Assembly: GCA_030054175.1 (NCBI GenBank)
Contig: JASGCM010000015.1
Coordinates: 1-64,000, forward strand
DNA length: 64,000 nt
Reading direction: 5' to 3'
Source of the DNA: Alphaproteobacteria bacterium
Lineage (GTDB): Bacteria > Pseudomonadota > Gammaproteobacteria > Burkholderiales > Burkholderiaceae_C
Shown here: one piece after another, positions 8,758 through 18,132 of the stretch
How the letters are laid out: each line of letters opens with the position of its first letter
Position numbering within the stretch: the stretch's first letter is position 1
Made by a program: the position numbers and the translations under genes
The notes under the pieces: generated by a model
Database searches by the model: none
What the model was told of the DNA's origin: nothing
What the model saw: only the letters and a program-made list of their open reading frames with translations

Positions 8758-10154
8758 GTCAGTTGCGCTGACCAATCGACCAAGGCATCGAGCACGGCTC
8801 GCCCTGACTGGGCTTGCGGGTGCTCGATGATGGCCACCAACACCCATCGCTGACCGACTGGGCCGTCAACGTAACCCGCCACTGCCAACACATTGCGCAA
8901 ACTGCCCGTTTTAAGATGCGCACTGGCTTGGGCCTTGGAGCGACGCAACGTTCCGTCTTGCCCCGTGACAGGCATGGAGGCCATCAGTTCGGACATATAG
9001 GCTGAGGTCCAAGCGCGTTGCAACATCAGATTGAGCCCTTGCGCGGTCATGCGACCGTGGCGACTCAGCCCGGATCCGTTATCGACCACCAAGCCAGGTT
9101 CACGGATGCGCTGATGCCACCACTGTTGCACGATCTCTCGCGATGCTTCGAAACGACCCACGCCCAGTGCTTGCTGGCTGAGCGTCAGGAACACCTGATC
9201 GGCCATGAGGTTGTTGCTGAACTTGTTGATATCGCGCGTCAACTCGGCCAGGGTCGGCGATTCGGTATAAATCAGGGTTCGAGCTTCGGCGGGAATGCGC
9301 CCCTCTCGCACCCGCCCCACCAACTGCCCACCGATGGCACGCCACACACCCTCGATGGCGCGTGCAGCATGGCTGGGCGGATCGGCATAAGCCACAGGCC
9401 AAATGCGCTCGCCACATTCACTGGGAAAAGTGCCCTGAAATACGAAACGCGCAGGGTCGCTGAAATCGGCCTTGAGCGCCGAGCGGTAATCGGTACACGG
9501 GCCTTTTTGCAAGGGGATGACCTCAGGCACGCGAACACCGGCCAGAGGGGGCTCGGCATGCACCCGCGCCACACCGGCCCGCGCATCGGGTACGAAGTGC
9601 AGCAACACCGACTTGAAGTTGACCACCAATGCATCCGGGCTGACGTTGTAGGGCCTGTGCGGCTCACCGTCGAATTGGGCTGGATCGTTGGCCTCGACTT
9701 CGAACGCAGAGCGATCGAGCACCAAGTCGCCCTCGATGCGATCGATCCCCAAGGCCTTGAGTCGACGCAAAAGCAACCACAAGCGCTCGACCACCAACTT
9801 GGGGTCGCCTTGGCCTTGCACATACAAATGGCCACGCAAAGCTCCGTTGACGATGGGACCGTCGGCCCAAAGGGTGGTGCGCCATACATGAGCGGGACCC
9901 AGCAACTCAAAGGCCGCACTGGTGGTGACCAATTTCATGAGCGAGGCTGGGTTGACCGAGAGGTCAGCACGGTGGCTGAGCCGAGCCGGCCCTCCTGCAG
10001 CAGGCGCCACCACCACATGCAAGGCCGTGGGCGGCAGTTGCGCCTGCTGCAAGGCGCGCATCACTTCGGGTGGCAGGGCTTGGCCTTGGGCCGACACCGC
10101 TCCGCCCAACCAAACGCCGGCCACAAGCAAGCATTGAAATTGAAAGAGGCGCAT
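8745..10154 (-). CDS. dacB: D-alanyl-D-alanine carboxypeptidase/endopeptidase, PBP4 family
   Basis: Periplasmic peptidoglycan hydrolase that removes terminal D-Ala and cuts cross-links. The 469-aa protein has a signal peptide (MRLFQFQCLL...AVSAQGQA), the serine motif SLMK, SNN for the SxN motif, and LKTGS for the KTG motif, in the order and long spacing of the S13 peptidase family. The tracked 845-aa ORF runs far upstream into antisense of tsaB-rimI and is not real; ATG 10154 (or ATG 10163, three codons earlier) gives the signal peptide. Divergent from tsaB across a 57-bp region with two inverted repeats. Confidence 0.94.
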   Translation of the reverse strand: MRLFQFQCLLVAGVWLGGAVSAQGQALPPEVMRALQQAQLPPTALHVVVAPAAGGPARLSHRADLSVNPASLMKLVTTSAAFELLGPAHVWRTTLWADGPIVNGALRGHLYVQGQGDPKLVVERLWLLLRRLKALGIDRIEGDLVLDRSAFEVEANDPAQFDGEPHRPYNVSPDALVVNFKSVLLHFVPDARAGVARVHAEPPLAGVRVPEVIPLQKGPCTDYRSALKADFSDPARFVFQGTFPSECGERIWPVAYADPPSHAARAIEGVWRAIGGQLVGRVREGRIPAEARTLIYTESPTLAELTRDINKFSNNLMADQVFLTLSQQALGVGRFEASREIVQQWWHQRIREPGLVVDNGSGLSRHGRMTAQGLNLMLQRAWTSAYMSELMASMPVTGQDGTLRRSKAQASAHLKTGSLRNVLAVAGYVDGPVGQRWVLVAIIEHPQAQSGRAVLDALVDWSAQLTHQP

Positions 10155-10156
10155 CT

Positions 10157-10174
10157 TGAACATCGGTATGTTCA
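10157..10174. promoter_or_regulatory. Perfect inverted repeat TGAACAT-N4-ATGTTCA
   Basis: Arms 10157-10163 and 10168-10174 are exact complements with a 4-base spacer. The repeat lies just upstream of the dacB start and would cover its alternative ATG at 10163. It looks like an operator for a dimeric regulator, which is not identified. Confidence 0.5.
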
Positions 10175-10177
10175 GCC

Positions 10178-10202
10178 GATTATCGGCCGGCTTGCGATAA
10201 TC
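10178..10202. promoter_or_regulatory. Inverted repeat GATTATCG-N9-CGATAATC holding divergent GATAAT boxes
   Basis: Arms 10178-10185 and 10195-10202 are exact complements. Each arm reads GATAAT outward toward a gene, at 10196-10201 for tsaB and on the minus strand at 10184-10179 for dacB. They could be paired -10 elements. No good -35 hexamer was found for either, so promoter function is inference. Confidence 0.4.
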
Positions 10203-10211
10203 CACACCCTG

Positions 10212-10922
10212 ATGAAACTTCTGGCTTTTGACACCAGCACCGAGCAACTGCACCTGGGTGCCAGCGATGGCTCGCGCCACCTGACCCATGCCGAAACCGG
10301 CGGGCCGCAGTCTTCGCAACGCATCTTGCCCTTGGCTCTGTCGACCCTGGGCGACTTGGGCTTGACCGTGGGTGGTCTGGACGCCATCGTCATGGGTCGC
10401 GGCCCGGGTTCGTTCACCGGCTTGCGCACGGCCTGCGCCGTGGCCCAAGGTCTGGCTTATGCCGCCAAGGTACCGGTGTTGCCCATCGACACCCTTTGGG
10501 CCGTGGCGGAAGAAGCCCGACAGGGGCGCGACTCGGTCCGGGTGTTGGCGGTGCTCGATGCCCGCATGGGTCAATACTATGTGGCGGCATACCAATTCGC
10601 AGGTGGGCACTGGACTGAAATCAGTGCCAGCGCCTTGCTCAACCCGGACCAAGTCTTGGCACCCAGCGAATGGCTGATGGAGCAGACCACTTGGATCCTG
10701 GCCGGGCTGGGGTTCGAGGGGATCATGACGCAACTGCAAACCCAATCCCCCCAACCATTCAGCGTGCAAACAGCGGCACCCACCGCAGCCGCCTTGATGC
10801 GGCTGGCCCCCCAGGCTTGGGTCCGGGGCGAAGCGGTGGCCGCCGAGTTGGCCATGCCCATGTATGTGCGCGACAAGGTGGCACAAACCACCGCCGAGCG
10901 CGAGGCAGGACGCCTGACATGA
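10212..10922 (+). CDS. tsaB: tRNA t6A biosynthesis protein TsaB
   Basis: Inactive-ATPase partner of TsaD in the threonylcarbamoyl transfer complex. The 236-aa protein begins LLAFDTSTEQLHLG and has the GRGPGSFTGLRTACAVAQGLA segment typical of TsaB. The tracked 634-aa ORF extends upstream through antisense dacB; ATG 10212 is the family start. The stop overlaps the rimI start (ATGA), a common arrangement. Confidence 0.95.
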   Translation: MKLLAFDTSTEQLHLGASDGSRHLTHAETGGPQSSQRILPLALSTLGDLGLTVGGLDAIVMGRGPGSFTGLRTACAVAQGLAYAAKVPVLPIDTLWAVAEEARQGRDSVRVLAVLDARMGQYYVAAYQFAGGHWTEISASALLNPDQVLAPSEWLMEQTTWILAGLGFEGIMTQLQTQSPQPFSVQTAAPTAAALMRLAPQAWVRGEAVAAELAMPMYVRDKVAQTTAEREAGRLT

Positions 10923-11395
10923 TCCATTCGTCCAAAATGAGTGTGTGCGCTCACTTTTCCGAAATGCATCCAGCAATCCTCCCCCAAGTCTGTGAGCTGG
11001 AAAAAACCGCTTACTCACACCCTTGGACCCAGGGGAACTTTGAGGACTCATTGCGCTCGGGCTACTGGGCCCAGGTTTTGGTTGGCGACGCCCTGGATTT
11101 ACTGGGCTATGTGGTGGCGATGCCCGGTGTGGATGAAACCCATTTGTTGAATTTGACCGTGGCCCCAGCGCACCAGGGCCGGGGTTGGGGGCGGCATCTG
11201 TTGGACTCCCTGGTGGCATGGTCACGCGATCAGGGCGCCACCCGTCTGTGGCTGGAAGTGCGCGCCAGCAACGCGCGGGCACGCCGACTGTATATGGCCT
11301 ACGGTTTTACCCATATGGGTGAGCGGAAAAATTACTACCCTGGGCTTGGACGCCAACGCGAGCATGCGGTGGTGATGAGCTTGGCACTGGCTTAA
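10919..11395 (+). CDS. rimI: Ribosomal protein S18 alanine N-acetyltransferase
   Basis: GNAT-fold enzyme that acetylates the N-terminal alanine of ribosomal protein S18. The 158-aa protein has the acetyl-CoA loop VAPAHQGRGWGRHLL, EVRASNARARRLYMAYGF and a GERKNYYP motif characteristic of RimI. Coupled to tsaB by ATGA. A shorter start at 10937 (MSVCAHF) is possible. Confidence 0.92.
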   Translation: MIHSSKMSVCAHFSEMHPAILPQVCELEKTAYSHPWTQGNFEDSLRSGYWAQVLVGDALDLLGYVVAMPGVDETHLLNLTVAPAHQGRGWGRHLLDSLVAWSRDQGATRLWLEVRASNARARRLYMAYGFTHMGERKNYYPGLGRQREHAVVMSLALA

Positions 11396-11404
11396 GATGT
11401 GTGC

Positions 11405-12253
11405 ATGAGCCTGAGCCTGGACGCCCGCCAAAAGGCCATGTTGGAACACATGGGTCTGCGGCTGGATTTTTTGCCCGTGACATCGGCCCCTGCGGCTGAG
11501 GCGGGTGCCATCGCCGAGCCGGCCTCCACCCCGAATGCACCTGCCCCGGCGCCTGAGCGAGCAGTCGGTGCAACCCCAACGCTCCCCCCTCAGACATTGA
11601 CCCCTGCTTCGGTTCCCGTGGCGCGTTCCGATGCGGCGACTGCCGATTGGAACCAGTTGCAACACATCGTTCGGGAGTGTCAGTCTTGCGGCTTGTGCGA
11701 AAGCCGTCGGCAGACGGTGTTTGGCGTGGGGGCAGAGCCCCCTTCCACGCCAGAAGAGGCCGGCGTGGACGTGATGATCGTGGGCGAAGCACCCGGGGAA
11801 CATGAAGACCTTCAAGGCCTGCCCTTCATGGGCGCTGCCGGACAGTTGCTGGATCAGATGCTGGCCGCCGTGGGTTGGTCACGCCAGCCCGAGGGCGGCC
11901 CGGCTGGTCGGGTCTACATCGCCAATGTGCTCAAGTGCCGCCCGCCAGGCAACCGCAACCCCCAGCCCGAGGAAGTGGCGCAATGCCTGCCCTTGCTTCA
12001 GCGCCAAATCGAACTGCTGCGCCCCAGGTTGCTGCTGGCCATGGGACGCTTTGGGGCTCAAGCCCTGCTGACCGAGAACCAGCCCGATGTGCATGGCATC
12101 CCACTGGGCAAACTGCGGGGACTCGCCCATGCCTATCGCGGCACCCCCCTGATCGTGACGTACCACCCCGCTTACCTGCTGCGCAGCCCGGCAGAAAAGA
12201 GCAAAGCCTGGAATGATCTGTGTCTGGCCCGTTCGCTGGTGACTGGGCCCTAA
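11405..12253 (+). CDS. Uracil-DNA glycosylase, family 4 (iron-sulfur type)
   Basis: Base-excision repair enzyme that removes uracil from DNA. The 282-aa protein has a low-complexity Pro/Ala N-terminal tail (about residues 20-70), then the family 4 core: CQSCGLC cysteines, GEAPGEHEDLQGLPFMGAAGQLLD, NVLKCRPPGNRNP and TYHPAYLLR. The spaced cysteines fit a 4Fe-4S cluster. The tracked start 11399 is GTG; ATG 11405 is preferred. It begins 9 bases after rimI and is likely in the same operon. Confidence 0.92.
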   Translation: MSLSLDARQKAMLEHMGLRLDFLPVTSAPAAEAGAIAEPASTPNAPAPAPERAVGATPTLPPQTLTPASVPVARSDAATADWNQLQHIVRECQSCGLCESRRQTVFGVGAEPPSTPEEAGVDVMIVGEAPGEHEDLQGLPFMGAAGQLLDQMLAAVGWSRQPEGGPAGRVYIANVLKCRPPGNRNPQPEEVAQCLPLLQRQIELLRPRLLLAMGRFGAQALLTENQPDVHGIPLGKLRGLAHAYRGTPLIVTYHPAYLLRSPAEKSKAWNDLCLARSLVTGP

Positions 12254-12262
12254 AATGGGCGC

Positions 12263-13087
12263 ATGTCTTTTCTAGAGATGCTCGGCGACGCACAGCGACG
12301 CCATCGTTCGATGTTGTGCGTGGGGTTGGACCCCGAGCCCTCGCGTTTTCCCGCCGGCTTGCGTGGCAACGCCAACAAAATCTATGATTTTTGTGCCCGC
12401 ATCGTCGACGCCACTGCCGATCTGGTGAGTTCCTTCAAACCGCAAATCGCCTACTTTGCCGCCCACCGGGCCGAATCGCAGTTGGAGCGCCTGATGGAGC
12501 ACATCCGGCGCGTGGCCCCGCAGGTGCCGGTGATTCTGGACGCCAAGCGCGGCGACATCGGGTCGACCGCCGAACAATACGCGCTGGAAGCCTTTGAGCG
12601 GTATGGCGCTGATGCGGTCACGCTGTCGCCTTTCATGGGCTTTGACTCGGTTCAGCCCTATTTGAAATACCACGGCAAGGGCGCATTCTTGCTGTGTCGC
12701 ACCTCGAATCCGGGCGGCGATGACCTGCAAAATCAACGGCTGTCTTCGGTAGAGGGCGCACCCCTGTTGTACGAACACGTTGCTCGACTGGCGCAAGGCC
12801 CCTGGAACCTGAACGGTCAGCTGGGGCTGGTGGTGGGTGCGACTTACCCCAACGAGATCGAGAGGGTGCGCCAGATTGCACCGCATGTGCCGCTGTTGAT
12901 CCCCGGTGTAGGGGCGCAAGGCGGTGACGCCATGGCCACGGTGAAAGCCGGTTGGCGAGCCGATGGCGACATCATTGTGAACTCGTCGCGGGCCATTTTG
13001 TACGCCAGCGCGGATGCTGACTTTGAGCAGGCGGCAAGGCGGGTGGCTGAACAGACCCGGGACACGCTGGAGCGGGCCAAGGGCTGA
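12263..13087 (+). CDS. pyrF: Orotidine 5'-phosphate decarboxylase
   Basis: Decarboxylates OMP to UMP, the last step of de novo pyrimidine synthesis. At 274 aa it is the longer bacterial type ([14 protein letters not shown] start, catalytic [29 protein letters not shown] phosphate loop). It follows the glycosylase gene by 9 bases. TAAAAT at 12251-12256 sits six bases before the ATG and could give a very short leader if used as a -10 box. Confidence 0.96.
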   Translation: MSFLEMLGDAQRRHRSMLCVGLDPEPSRFPAGLRGNANKIYDFCARIVDATADLVSSFKPQIAYFAAHRAESQLERLMEHIRRVAPQVPVILDAKRGDIGSTAEQYALEAFERYGADAVTLSPFMGFDSVQPYLKYHGKGAFLLCRTSNPGGDDLQNQRLSSVEGAPLLYEHVARLAQGPWNLNGQLGLVVGATYPNEIERVRQIAPHVPLLIPGVGAQGGDAMATVKAGWRADGDIIVNSSRAILYASADADFEQAARRVAEQTRDTLERAKG

Positions 13088-13099
13088 GATGCAGACTGT

Positions 13100-13558
13100 T
13101 CAGAACGGAATATCGTCGTCGATGACGTCGGCCGGGGGCTTGCCTGCGCCCAAGGGGCGAGAAGACGGCGCCGAGGCACGCGGGGCCGAAGAAGGTGCAC
13201 CGCCCTCTCCCATGCCACCCCCTTCGCGTCCGCCCAGCAACTGCATTTCTGTGGCGATGATGTCCACCGTGTTGCGCTCGACGCCGGCCTGGTCGGTGTA
13301 TTTGCCGTACTTCAGCCGGCCCTCGACGTAAAGCGGACGGCCTTTTTTGACGTACTCGCCGGCGATTTCAGCCAATCGATCGTAAAAGGTGACCCGGTGC
13401 CATTGGGTGTCTTCGACCATTTCGCCCGAGTTTTTGTCTTTGCGCCGGCTGGAGGTGGCGATGGACACATTGGCCACGGCCTGACCCGAGGGCAGGTAAC
13501 GCACTTCAGGGTCACGGCCGCAGTTGCCGATGAGAATGACTTTATTGACGGATGCCAT
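13100..13558 (-). CDS. ssb: Single-stranded DNA-binding protein
   Basis: Binds single-stranded DNA in replication and repair. The 152-aa protein has an N-terminal OB fold ([36 protein letters not shown]), a Gly/Ala/Pro-rich linker, and the acidic tail ending DDDIPF that recruits partner proteins. Convergent with pyrF (12-base gap). Downstream of the MFS gene on the same strand; ssb and uvrA lie on either side of that transporter. Confidence 0.97.
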   Translation of the reverse strand: MASVNKVILIGNCGRDPEVRYLPSGQAVANVSIATSSRRKDKNSGEMVEDTQWHRVTFYDRLAEIAGEYVKKGRPLYVEGRLKYGKYTDQAGVERNTVDIIATEMQLLGGREGGGMGEGGAPSSAPRASAPSSRPLGAGKPPADVIDDDIPF

Positions 13559-13631
13559 GGAGAACCTCTTGGAAAATTGGAAGATGATGGGTCAATTATG
13601 CGGGCCAAAAGGGTCGCCCGACAGGGCCAAA

Positions 13632-14879
13632 TCAGTTACTGTGAGTGGCACTGGCTTGTGAGTGATTTACCACTACGGCTCGCATGCCCCAGGCCGCCAA
13701 CAACCAAAGCAGCATCAGGGCCGCATTCAGACCAAACAGGCCCACGACCCCCACGGTTTTGGACAACCAGCCGCCCAGAGCACCTCCAGCGAAGATGCCC
13801 AGCGATTGCAATGTGTTGTACACACCCAAAACGGTGGCGCGGACCGAAGGGTGCGCCAGACGCGAGGCTTGGCTGGGTTGACTGGCCTCGAGCACATTGA
13901 AGCCACAGAAAAACAAAAACAGCCACCCACCCATGATGGTTAGATCGACATCACCCATGGCCTGTTGGGCCAAGCCCCATTGCACGACCATGACCAAGGC
14001 AATGCACGCCAAAAATAGGGGCTTGAGGCGGCCCCGTCGCTCTAACGGGAACAAGGTCACGCCCATGACGACAAAGGACAAGAGCACCACGGGCAGGTAC
14101 AACCAGCCGTGATCAGACACGGGTAAGCCGGCTTGCACCAACAAGAAGGGCAGACCGACCCAAGTCGAAATCTGAACCGCATACAGCACAAACACGCCCA
14201 AGTTCAAGCGCAACAAATCAGGGCCGAGCAACAAACGACGCAAGACCCCAGGCGCCGGCGGCGGGGCCAGATCCTGCAAGGGCGGCTCGGTCGGGGTCCA
14301 AACGGAAATGATCAGGATGCCCGCCAAGGCCAAGGCGGCCATGACGGCAAAAATCAAGCTCAGTCCACCCGCGCTGTTCAGAAACGGGCCTAAAACCAGC
14401 GAGAGCGCAAACATCAGTCCGATGCTGGTGCCAATCATGGCCATGGCTTTGGTGCGCACGCCATCGCGAGTCAAATCGGCCAACAAAGCTGAAACGGCGG
14501 CAGAAATGGCTCCGCCGCCCTGCAGGGCCCGTGCCCAGGCCAACTGCTCGACCGTGGTGGCCCAGACGCCCAGCAAGCTGCCGATGCCAAACAAGGCCAA
14601 ACCCGACACGATGATGCGCTTGCGGCCCCAACGGTCAGCGGCCCACCCCATGGGCAACTGCAAGGCCGCCTGCACCAAACCGTACAGGCCCAAGGCCAGT
14701 CCGACCGCCGAGGAGTCGTCACCCCCAGTGTAATGGCGCGCTTCGATGGCGAACACCGGCATGACCATGAACAGGCCCAGCATGCGCACGGCGTAGATCG
14801 ACGCCAGAGAAAAACTGGAACGGCGCTCCTGGGGCGTCATGCGGTGAGCGTCGGTTTCGGTGGGCAGGGGAGAGGACAT
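13632..14879 (-). CDS. MFS transporter
   Basis: Inner-membrane major facilitator protein of 415 aa with about 12 hydrophobic segments and the MFS motif A-like [12 protein letters not shown] in the loop after the second helix. It resembles drug or sugar-efflux type MFS proteins, but the substrate cannot be assigned. Divergent from uvrA and upstream of ssb. ATG 14879 opens a short hydrophilic N-terminus; MTPQERR, 13 residues later, is an alternative start. Confidence 0.88.
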   Translation of the reverse strand: MSSPLPTETDAHRMTPQERRSSFSLASIYAVRMLGLFMVMPVFAIEARHYTGGDDSSAVGLALGLYGLVQAALQLPMGWAADRWGRKRIIVSGLALFGIGSLLGVWATTVEQLAWARALQGGGAISAAVSALLADLTRDGVRTKAMAMIGTSIGLMFALSLVLGPFLNSAGGLSLIFAVMAALALAGILIISVWTPTEPPLQDLAPPPAPGVLRRLLLGPDLLRLNLGVFVLYAVQISTWVGLPFLLVQAGLPVSDHGWLYLPVVLLSFVVMGVTLFPLERRGRLKPLFLACIALVMVVQWGLAQQAMGDVDLTIMGGWLFLFFCGFNVLEASQPSQASRLAHPSVRATVLGVYNTLQSLGIFAGGALGGWLSKTVGVVGLFGLNAALMLLWLLAAWGMRAVVVNHSQASATHSN

Positions 14880-14954
14880 GTCGGTTGGATGGGCTCACGG
14901 TGGGCCGCAGCGGGGGTATTGTCCCTCAAGTTGGGCGCGACAGGCGATAATGGC

Positions 14955-17945
14955 ATGTTTAGCCCGAAAGACCCCAACTTGAACGCACCCGATGACGGCA
15001 CCTATCTGGCCCAGGCGCATCCAGCCGCCCCGGGGCTGGGTTTTCTCAGCGTGCGTGGGGCACGCACTCACAACCTGAAAAACATTGACTTGGACTTGCC
15101 GCGCAACCGCCTGGTGGTCATCACCGGTTTGTCGGGTTCGGGCAAATCGAGTCTGGCCTTTGACACCCTGTATGCAGAAGGCCAGAGGCGCTATGTCGAG
15201 AGCCTGTCCAGCTACGCGCGGCAATTTTTGCAACTGATGGACAAGCCCGATGTCGACCAGATCGAAGGCCTGTCGCCGGCGATTGCCATCGAACAAAAAG
15301 CCACCAGTCACAACCCGCGCTCGACGGTGGGGACGGTGACCGAGATCCACGACTACCTGCGGCTGCTGTTCGCCCGCGCCGGCACGCCACATTGCCCCGA
15401 ACACCGCATGCCCCTGCGGGCTCAAAGCGTGGCGCAGATGGTCGAACAAGCCCTGGCCTTGCCAGCAGAAACACGTTTGCTGGTATTGGCCCCGGTGGCG
15501 CGCGAGCGCAAAGGCGAATTCGATCAGTTTCTGTCCCAGTTGCAAGCGCTGGGCTATGTGCGATTCCGCCTGAACGGAACATGGTTCGAGGCCAACGAGT
15601 TGCCTGCGCTGAAAAAAACCGAAAAACACGATTTGGACGTGGTGGTCGATCGGCTGCGCGTGCGACCTGACGCGCGCCAGCGCTTGGCCGAGAGCCTGGA
15701 AAACGCGCTGGGCCTGGCCGAAGGCCGCGCCATCTTGGTCGAGGCCGACAGCGGCGCCGAGCACTTGTTCAACGCCCGCTTCGCCTGCCCGGTGTGCAAC
15801 CACGCCATCGGCGAGATCGAACCACGACTGTTTTCTTTCAACTCGCCCCAAGGGGCTTGCCCCAATTGCGACGGCCTGGGGGTGCAAGAGTTTTTCGACC
15901 CCGAGCGGGTGGTGGCATTCCCCAGTCTTGGCCTGGCCAGCGGGGCCATCAAGGGCTGGGACCGGCGCAACCCCTATTATCACGGCCTGATCGAATCGCT
16001 GGCCAAACATTACGGCTTTGACATCGAAACACCGTTCGAGGACTTGCCCGAACGCATCCGTCAGATCGTGCTGCATGGTTCGGGCGAAGAGGTCATCAAG
16101 TTCACCTACAGCCTGGGCAGCGGGCCACAAGCGGGCCGCAAGCGCAGTAGCCGCCACCCGTTCGAGGGGGTGCTGCCCAATATGACCCGGCGCCACCGCG
16201 AGACCGATTCGGCTTTGGTGCGCGAGGAGCTCTCGCGCTATCGCTCGACCCAACCCTGCCCCGCTTGTCATGGTACACGACTGCGCGCCGAAGCTCGACA
16301 TGTGTTGTTGGGCGAGGGGCCGCAAGCGCCGGGTATCCACGCCGTGAGCCACTGGACCTTGGCGGAGTGCCATGGGTTCTTTCGTGATTTGCGACTGATC
16401 GGTTCGAAAGCAGAAATCGCCGACAAGGTGGTGCATGAAATTTCCAATCGCTTGAAGTTTCTCAATGATGTGGGTTTGGGTTATTTAAGCCTGGCGCGCA
16501 GCGCTGACACCTTGTCGGGCGGGGAAGCCCAACGCATCCGGCTGGCCTCGCAAATCGGGTCTGGCCTGACCGGGGTGATGTATGTGCTCGATGAGCCCAG
16601 CATCGGCCTGCACCAGCGCGACAACGACCGCCTGATCGACACCCTGCGTCATTTGCGCGATTTGGGCAATACGGTGCTGGTGGTCGAGCATGACGAAGAC
16701 ATGATCCGCGCTGCCGACCACTGCGTCGATATGGGGCCTGGAGCGGGTGTTCAGGGCGGCCGGGTGATGGCCCAAGGCACGCCCCAGGAATTGGAGCAAA
16801 ACGCCGACTCGCTGACCGGACGTTACTTGTCGGGCGCACTGAGGATTGCGGTGCACAGGCAACGGCGGCGTTGGTTGCGACGCGAAGGCGCGGCGCCCGA
16901 ACTTTTTGACGCCTTTGGCAAAAGCCTGCCCTCGGACCCGCAAGCCCTGCAAGCCTTGCGTGTAGTGGGTGCGCGCGGACACAACCTGCGCGCGGTGAAG
17001 GTGGACTTTCCCATCGGCCTGATGACTTGCGTGACCGGCGTGTCAGGCTCGGGCAAGTCGACGCTGGTCAACGACACCTTGTATGCCGCTGCGGCACGGC
17101 AAATTCACCGCTCCCACGACGAACCAGCGCCATTTGAGGAGTTGTTGGGGCTGGAATTGATCGACAAGGTGATCAATGTCGATCAATCGCCCATAGGGCG
17201 CACACCGCGCAGCAACCCGGCCACCTACACCGGGCTGTTCACCCCCATCCGCGAATTGTTGGCCGAAGTGCCCATGGCGCGCGAGCGCGGTTATGGGCCG
17301 GGTCGTTTCTCATTCAATGTCTCGGGTGGTCGTTGCGAAGCCTGCCAAGGCGACGGCATGGTCAAGGTCGAGATGCACTTTCTGCCCGATGTGTATGTGG
17401 CCTGCGATGTGTGCCATGGCAAGCGCTACAACCAAGAAACACTGGACATCTTGTACAAGGGCCACAACATCGCCCAGATTCTGGACTTGACGGTCGAGTC
17501 TGCTTTGGCCCTGTTTGGTGCCGTGCCCTCGATCGCCCGCAAGTTGCAAACCCTGATGGATGTGGGATTGAGTTACATCCGACTGGGCCAATCGGCCACC
17601 ACTCTCTCAGGAGGCGAGGCACAGCGGGTGAAATTGGCGCTGGAATTGTCCAAGCGCGATACAGGGCGCACGCTGTACATCCTGGACGAGCCCACCACTG
17701 GCTTGCATTTCGCCGACATCGATCTGCTGCTGCGGGTCTTGCACCAATTGGTCGAGGCGGGCAACACGGTGGTGGTGATCGAACACAACCTCGATGTCAT
17801 CAAAACCGCCGATTGGGTCATCGATATGGGTCCTGAAGGTGGGGCAGGAGGTGGTCAAGTGGTGGCCACCGGCACACCCGAAGACATCGCCTGCCACCCC
17901 GACAGCCACACGGGTCGATACTTGAACCGGCTGTTGGGCGACTGA
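14955..17945 (+). CDS. uvrA: Excinuclease ABC subunit A
   Basis: Damage-recognition ATPase of nucleotide excision repair. The 996-aa protein has two ABC modules with Walker [10 protein letters not shown] and GVSGSGKST, two LSGGEAQR signatures, and zinc-binding CxxC pairs (CPVC...CPNC and CEAC...CDVC). The tracked ORF starts earlier but only ATG 14955 gives a sensible N-terminus; it is about 35 residues longer than [13 protein letters not shown] requires, and a downstream TTG cannot be excluded. No LexA box (CTGT-N8-ACAG) is visible in the short upstream region. Confidence 0.97.
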   Translation: MFSPKDPNLNAPDDGTYLAQAHPAAPGLGFLSVRGARTHNLKNIDLDLPRNRLVVITGLSGSGKSSLAFDTLYAEGQRRYVESLSSYARQFLQLMDKPDVDQIEGLSPAIAIEQKATSHNPRSTVGTVTEIHDYLRLLFARAGTPHCPEHRMPLRAQSVAQMVEQALALPAETRLLVLAPVARERKGEFDQFLSQLQALGYVRFRLNGTWFEANELPALKKTEKHDLDVVVDRLRVRPDARQRLAESLENALGLAEGRAILVEADSGAEHLFNARFACPVCNHAIGEIEPRLFSFNSPQGACPNCDGLGVQEFFDPERVVAFPSLGLASGAIKGWDRRNPYYHGLIESLAKHYGFDIETPFEDLPERIRQIVLHGSGEEVIKFTYSLGSGPQAGRKRSSRHPFEGVLPNMTRRHRETDSALVREELSRYRSTQPCPACHGTRLRAEARHVLLGEGPQAPGIHAVSHWTLAECHGFFRDLRLIGSKAEIADKVVHEISNRLKFLNDVGLGYLSLARSADTLSGGEAQRIRLASQIGSGLTGVMYVLDEPSIGLHQRDNDRLIDTLRHLRDLGNTVLVVEHDEDMIRAADHCVDMGPGAGVQGGRVMAQGTPQELEQNADSLTGRYLSGALRIAVHRQRRRWLRREGAAPELFDAFGKSLPSDPQALQALRVVGARGHNLRAVKVDFPIGLMTCVTGVSGSGKSTLVNDTLYAAAARQIHRSHDEPAPFEELLGLELIDKVINVDQSPIGRTPRSNPATYTGLFTPIRELLAEVPMARERGYGPGRFSFNVSGGRCEACQGDGMVKVEMHFLPDVYVACDVCHGKRYNQETLDILYKGHNIAQILDLTVESALALFGAVPSIARKLQTLMDVGLSYIRLGQSATTLSGGEAQRVKLALELSKRDTGRTLYILDEPTTGLHFADIDLLLRVLHQLVEAGNTVVVIEHNLDVIKTADWVIDMGPEGGAGGGQVVATGTPEDIACHPDSHTGRYLNRLLGD

Positions 17946-18075
17946 ACCAACTCCGTGGATCCGTGGCGGGTCGCTCAGGTAAACTGCAAGAAAGCCAATA
18001 CAGCAAGGCGCCCGGGTTTAGGATGCAATGACGCATGGGGTTTTGCAGGGCCGCCCTGGCCACACCGGTACAGGT

Positions 18076-18105
18076 GAAAAAAAGCCCCGCCAGGGGGCGG
18101 GGCTT
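18076..18105 (-). terminator. Intrinsic terminator of the porin-glnK-amtB operon
   Basis: A 10-bp GC-rich stem (AAGCCCCGCC / GGCGGGGCTT) with a 4-base loop is followed on the minus strand by a run of about seven T. It lies 28 bases beyond the amtB stop. It may also block uvrA read-through, although the plus strand lacks a T run. Confidence 0.85.
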
Positions 18106-18132
18106 AAACCTTGGAGTAACTAAAGCAGAGGG

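Noticed and set aside
9018-10211. N-terminal extension of the 634-aa tsaB ORF
   Set aside because: Antisense of dacB; TsaB begins at ATG 10212.
10155-11282. N-terminal extension of the 845-aa dacB ORF
   Set aside because: It is antisense to tsaB and rimI; the true dacB starts at its signal peptide near 10154.
14880-14954. LexA/SOS box for uvrA
   Set aside because: No CTGT-N8-ACAG or near match in the short upstream gap.
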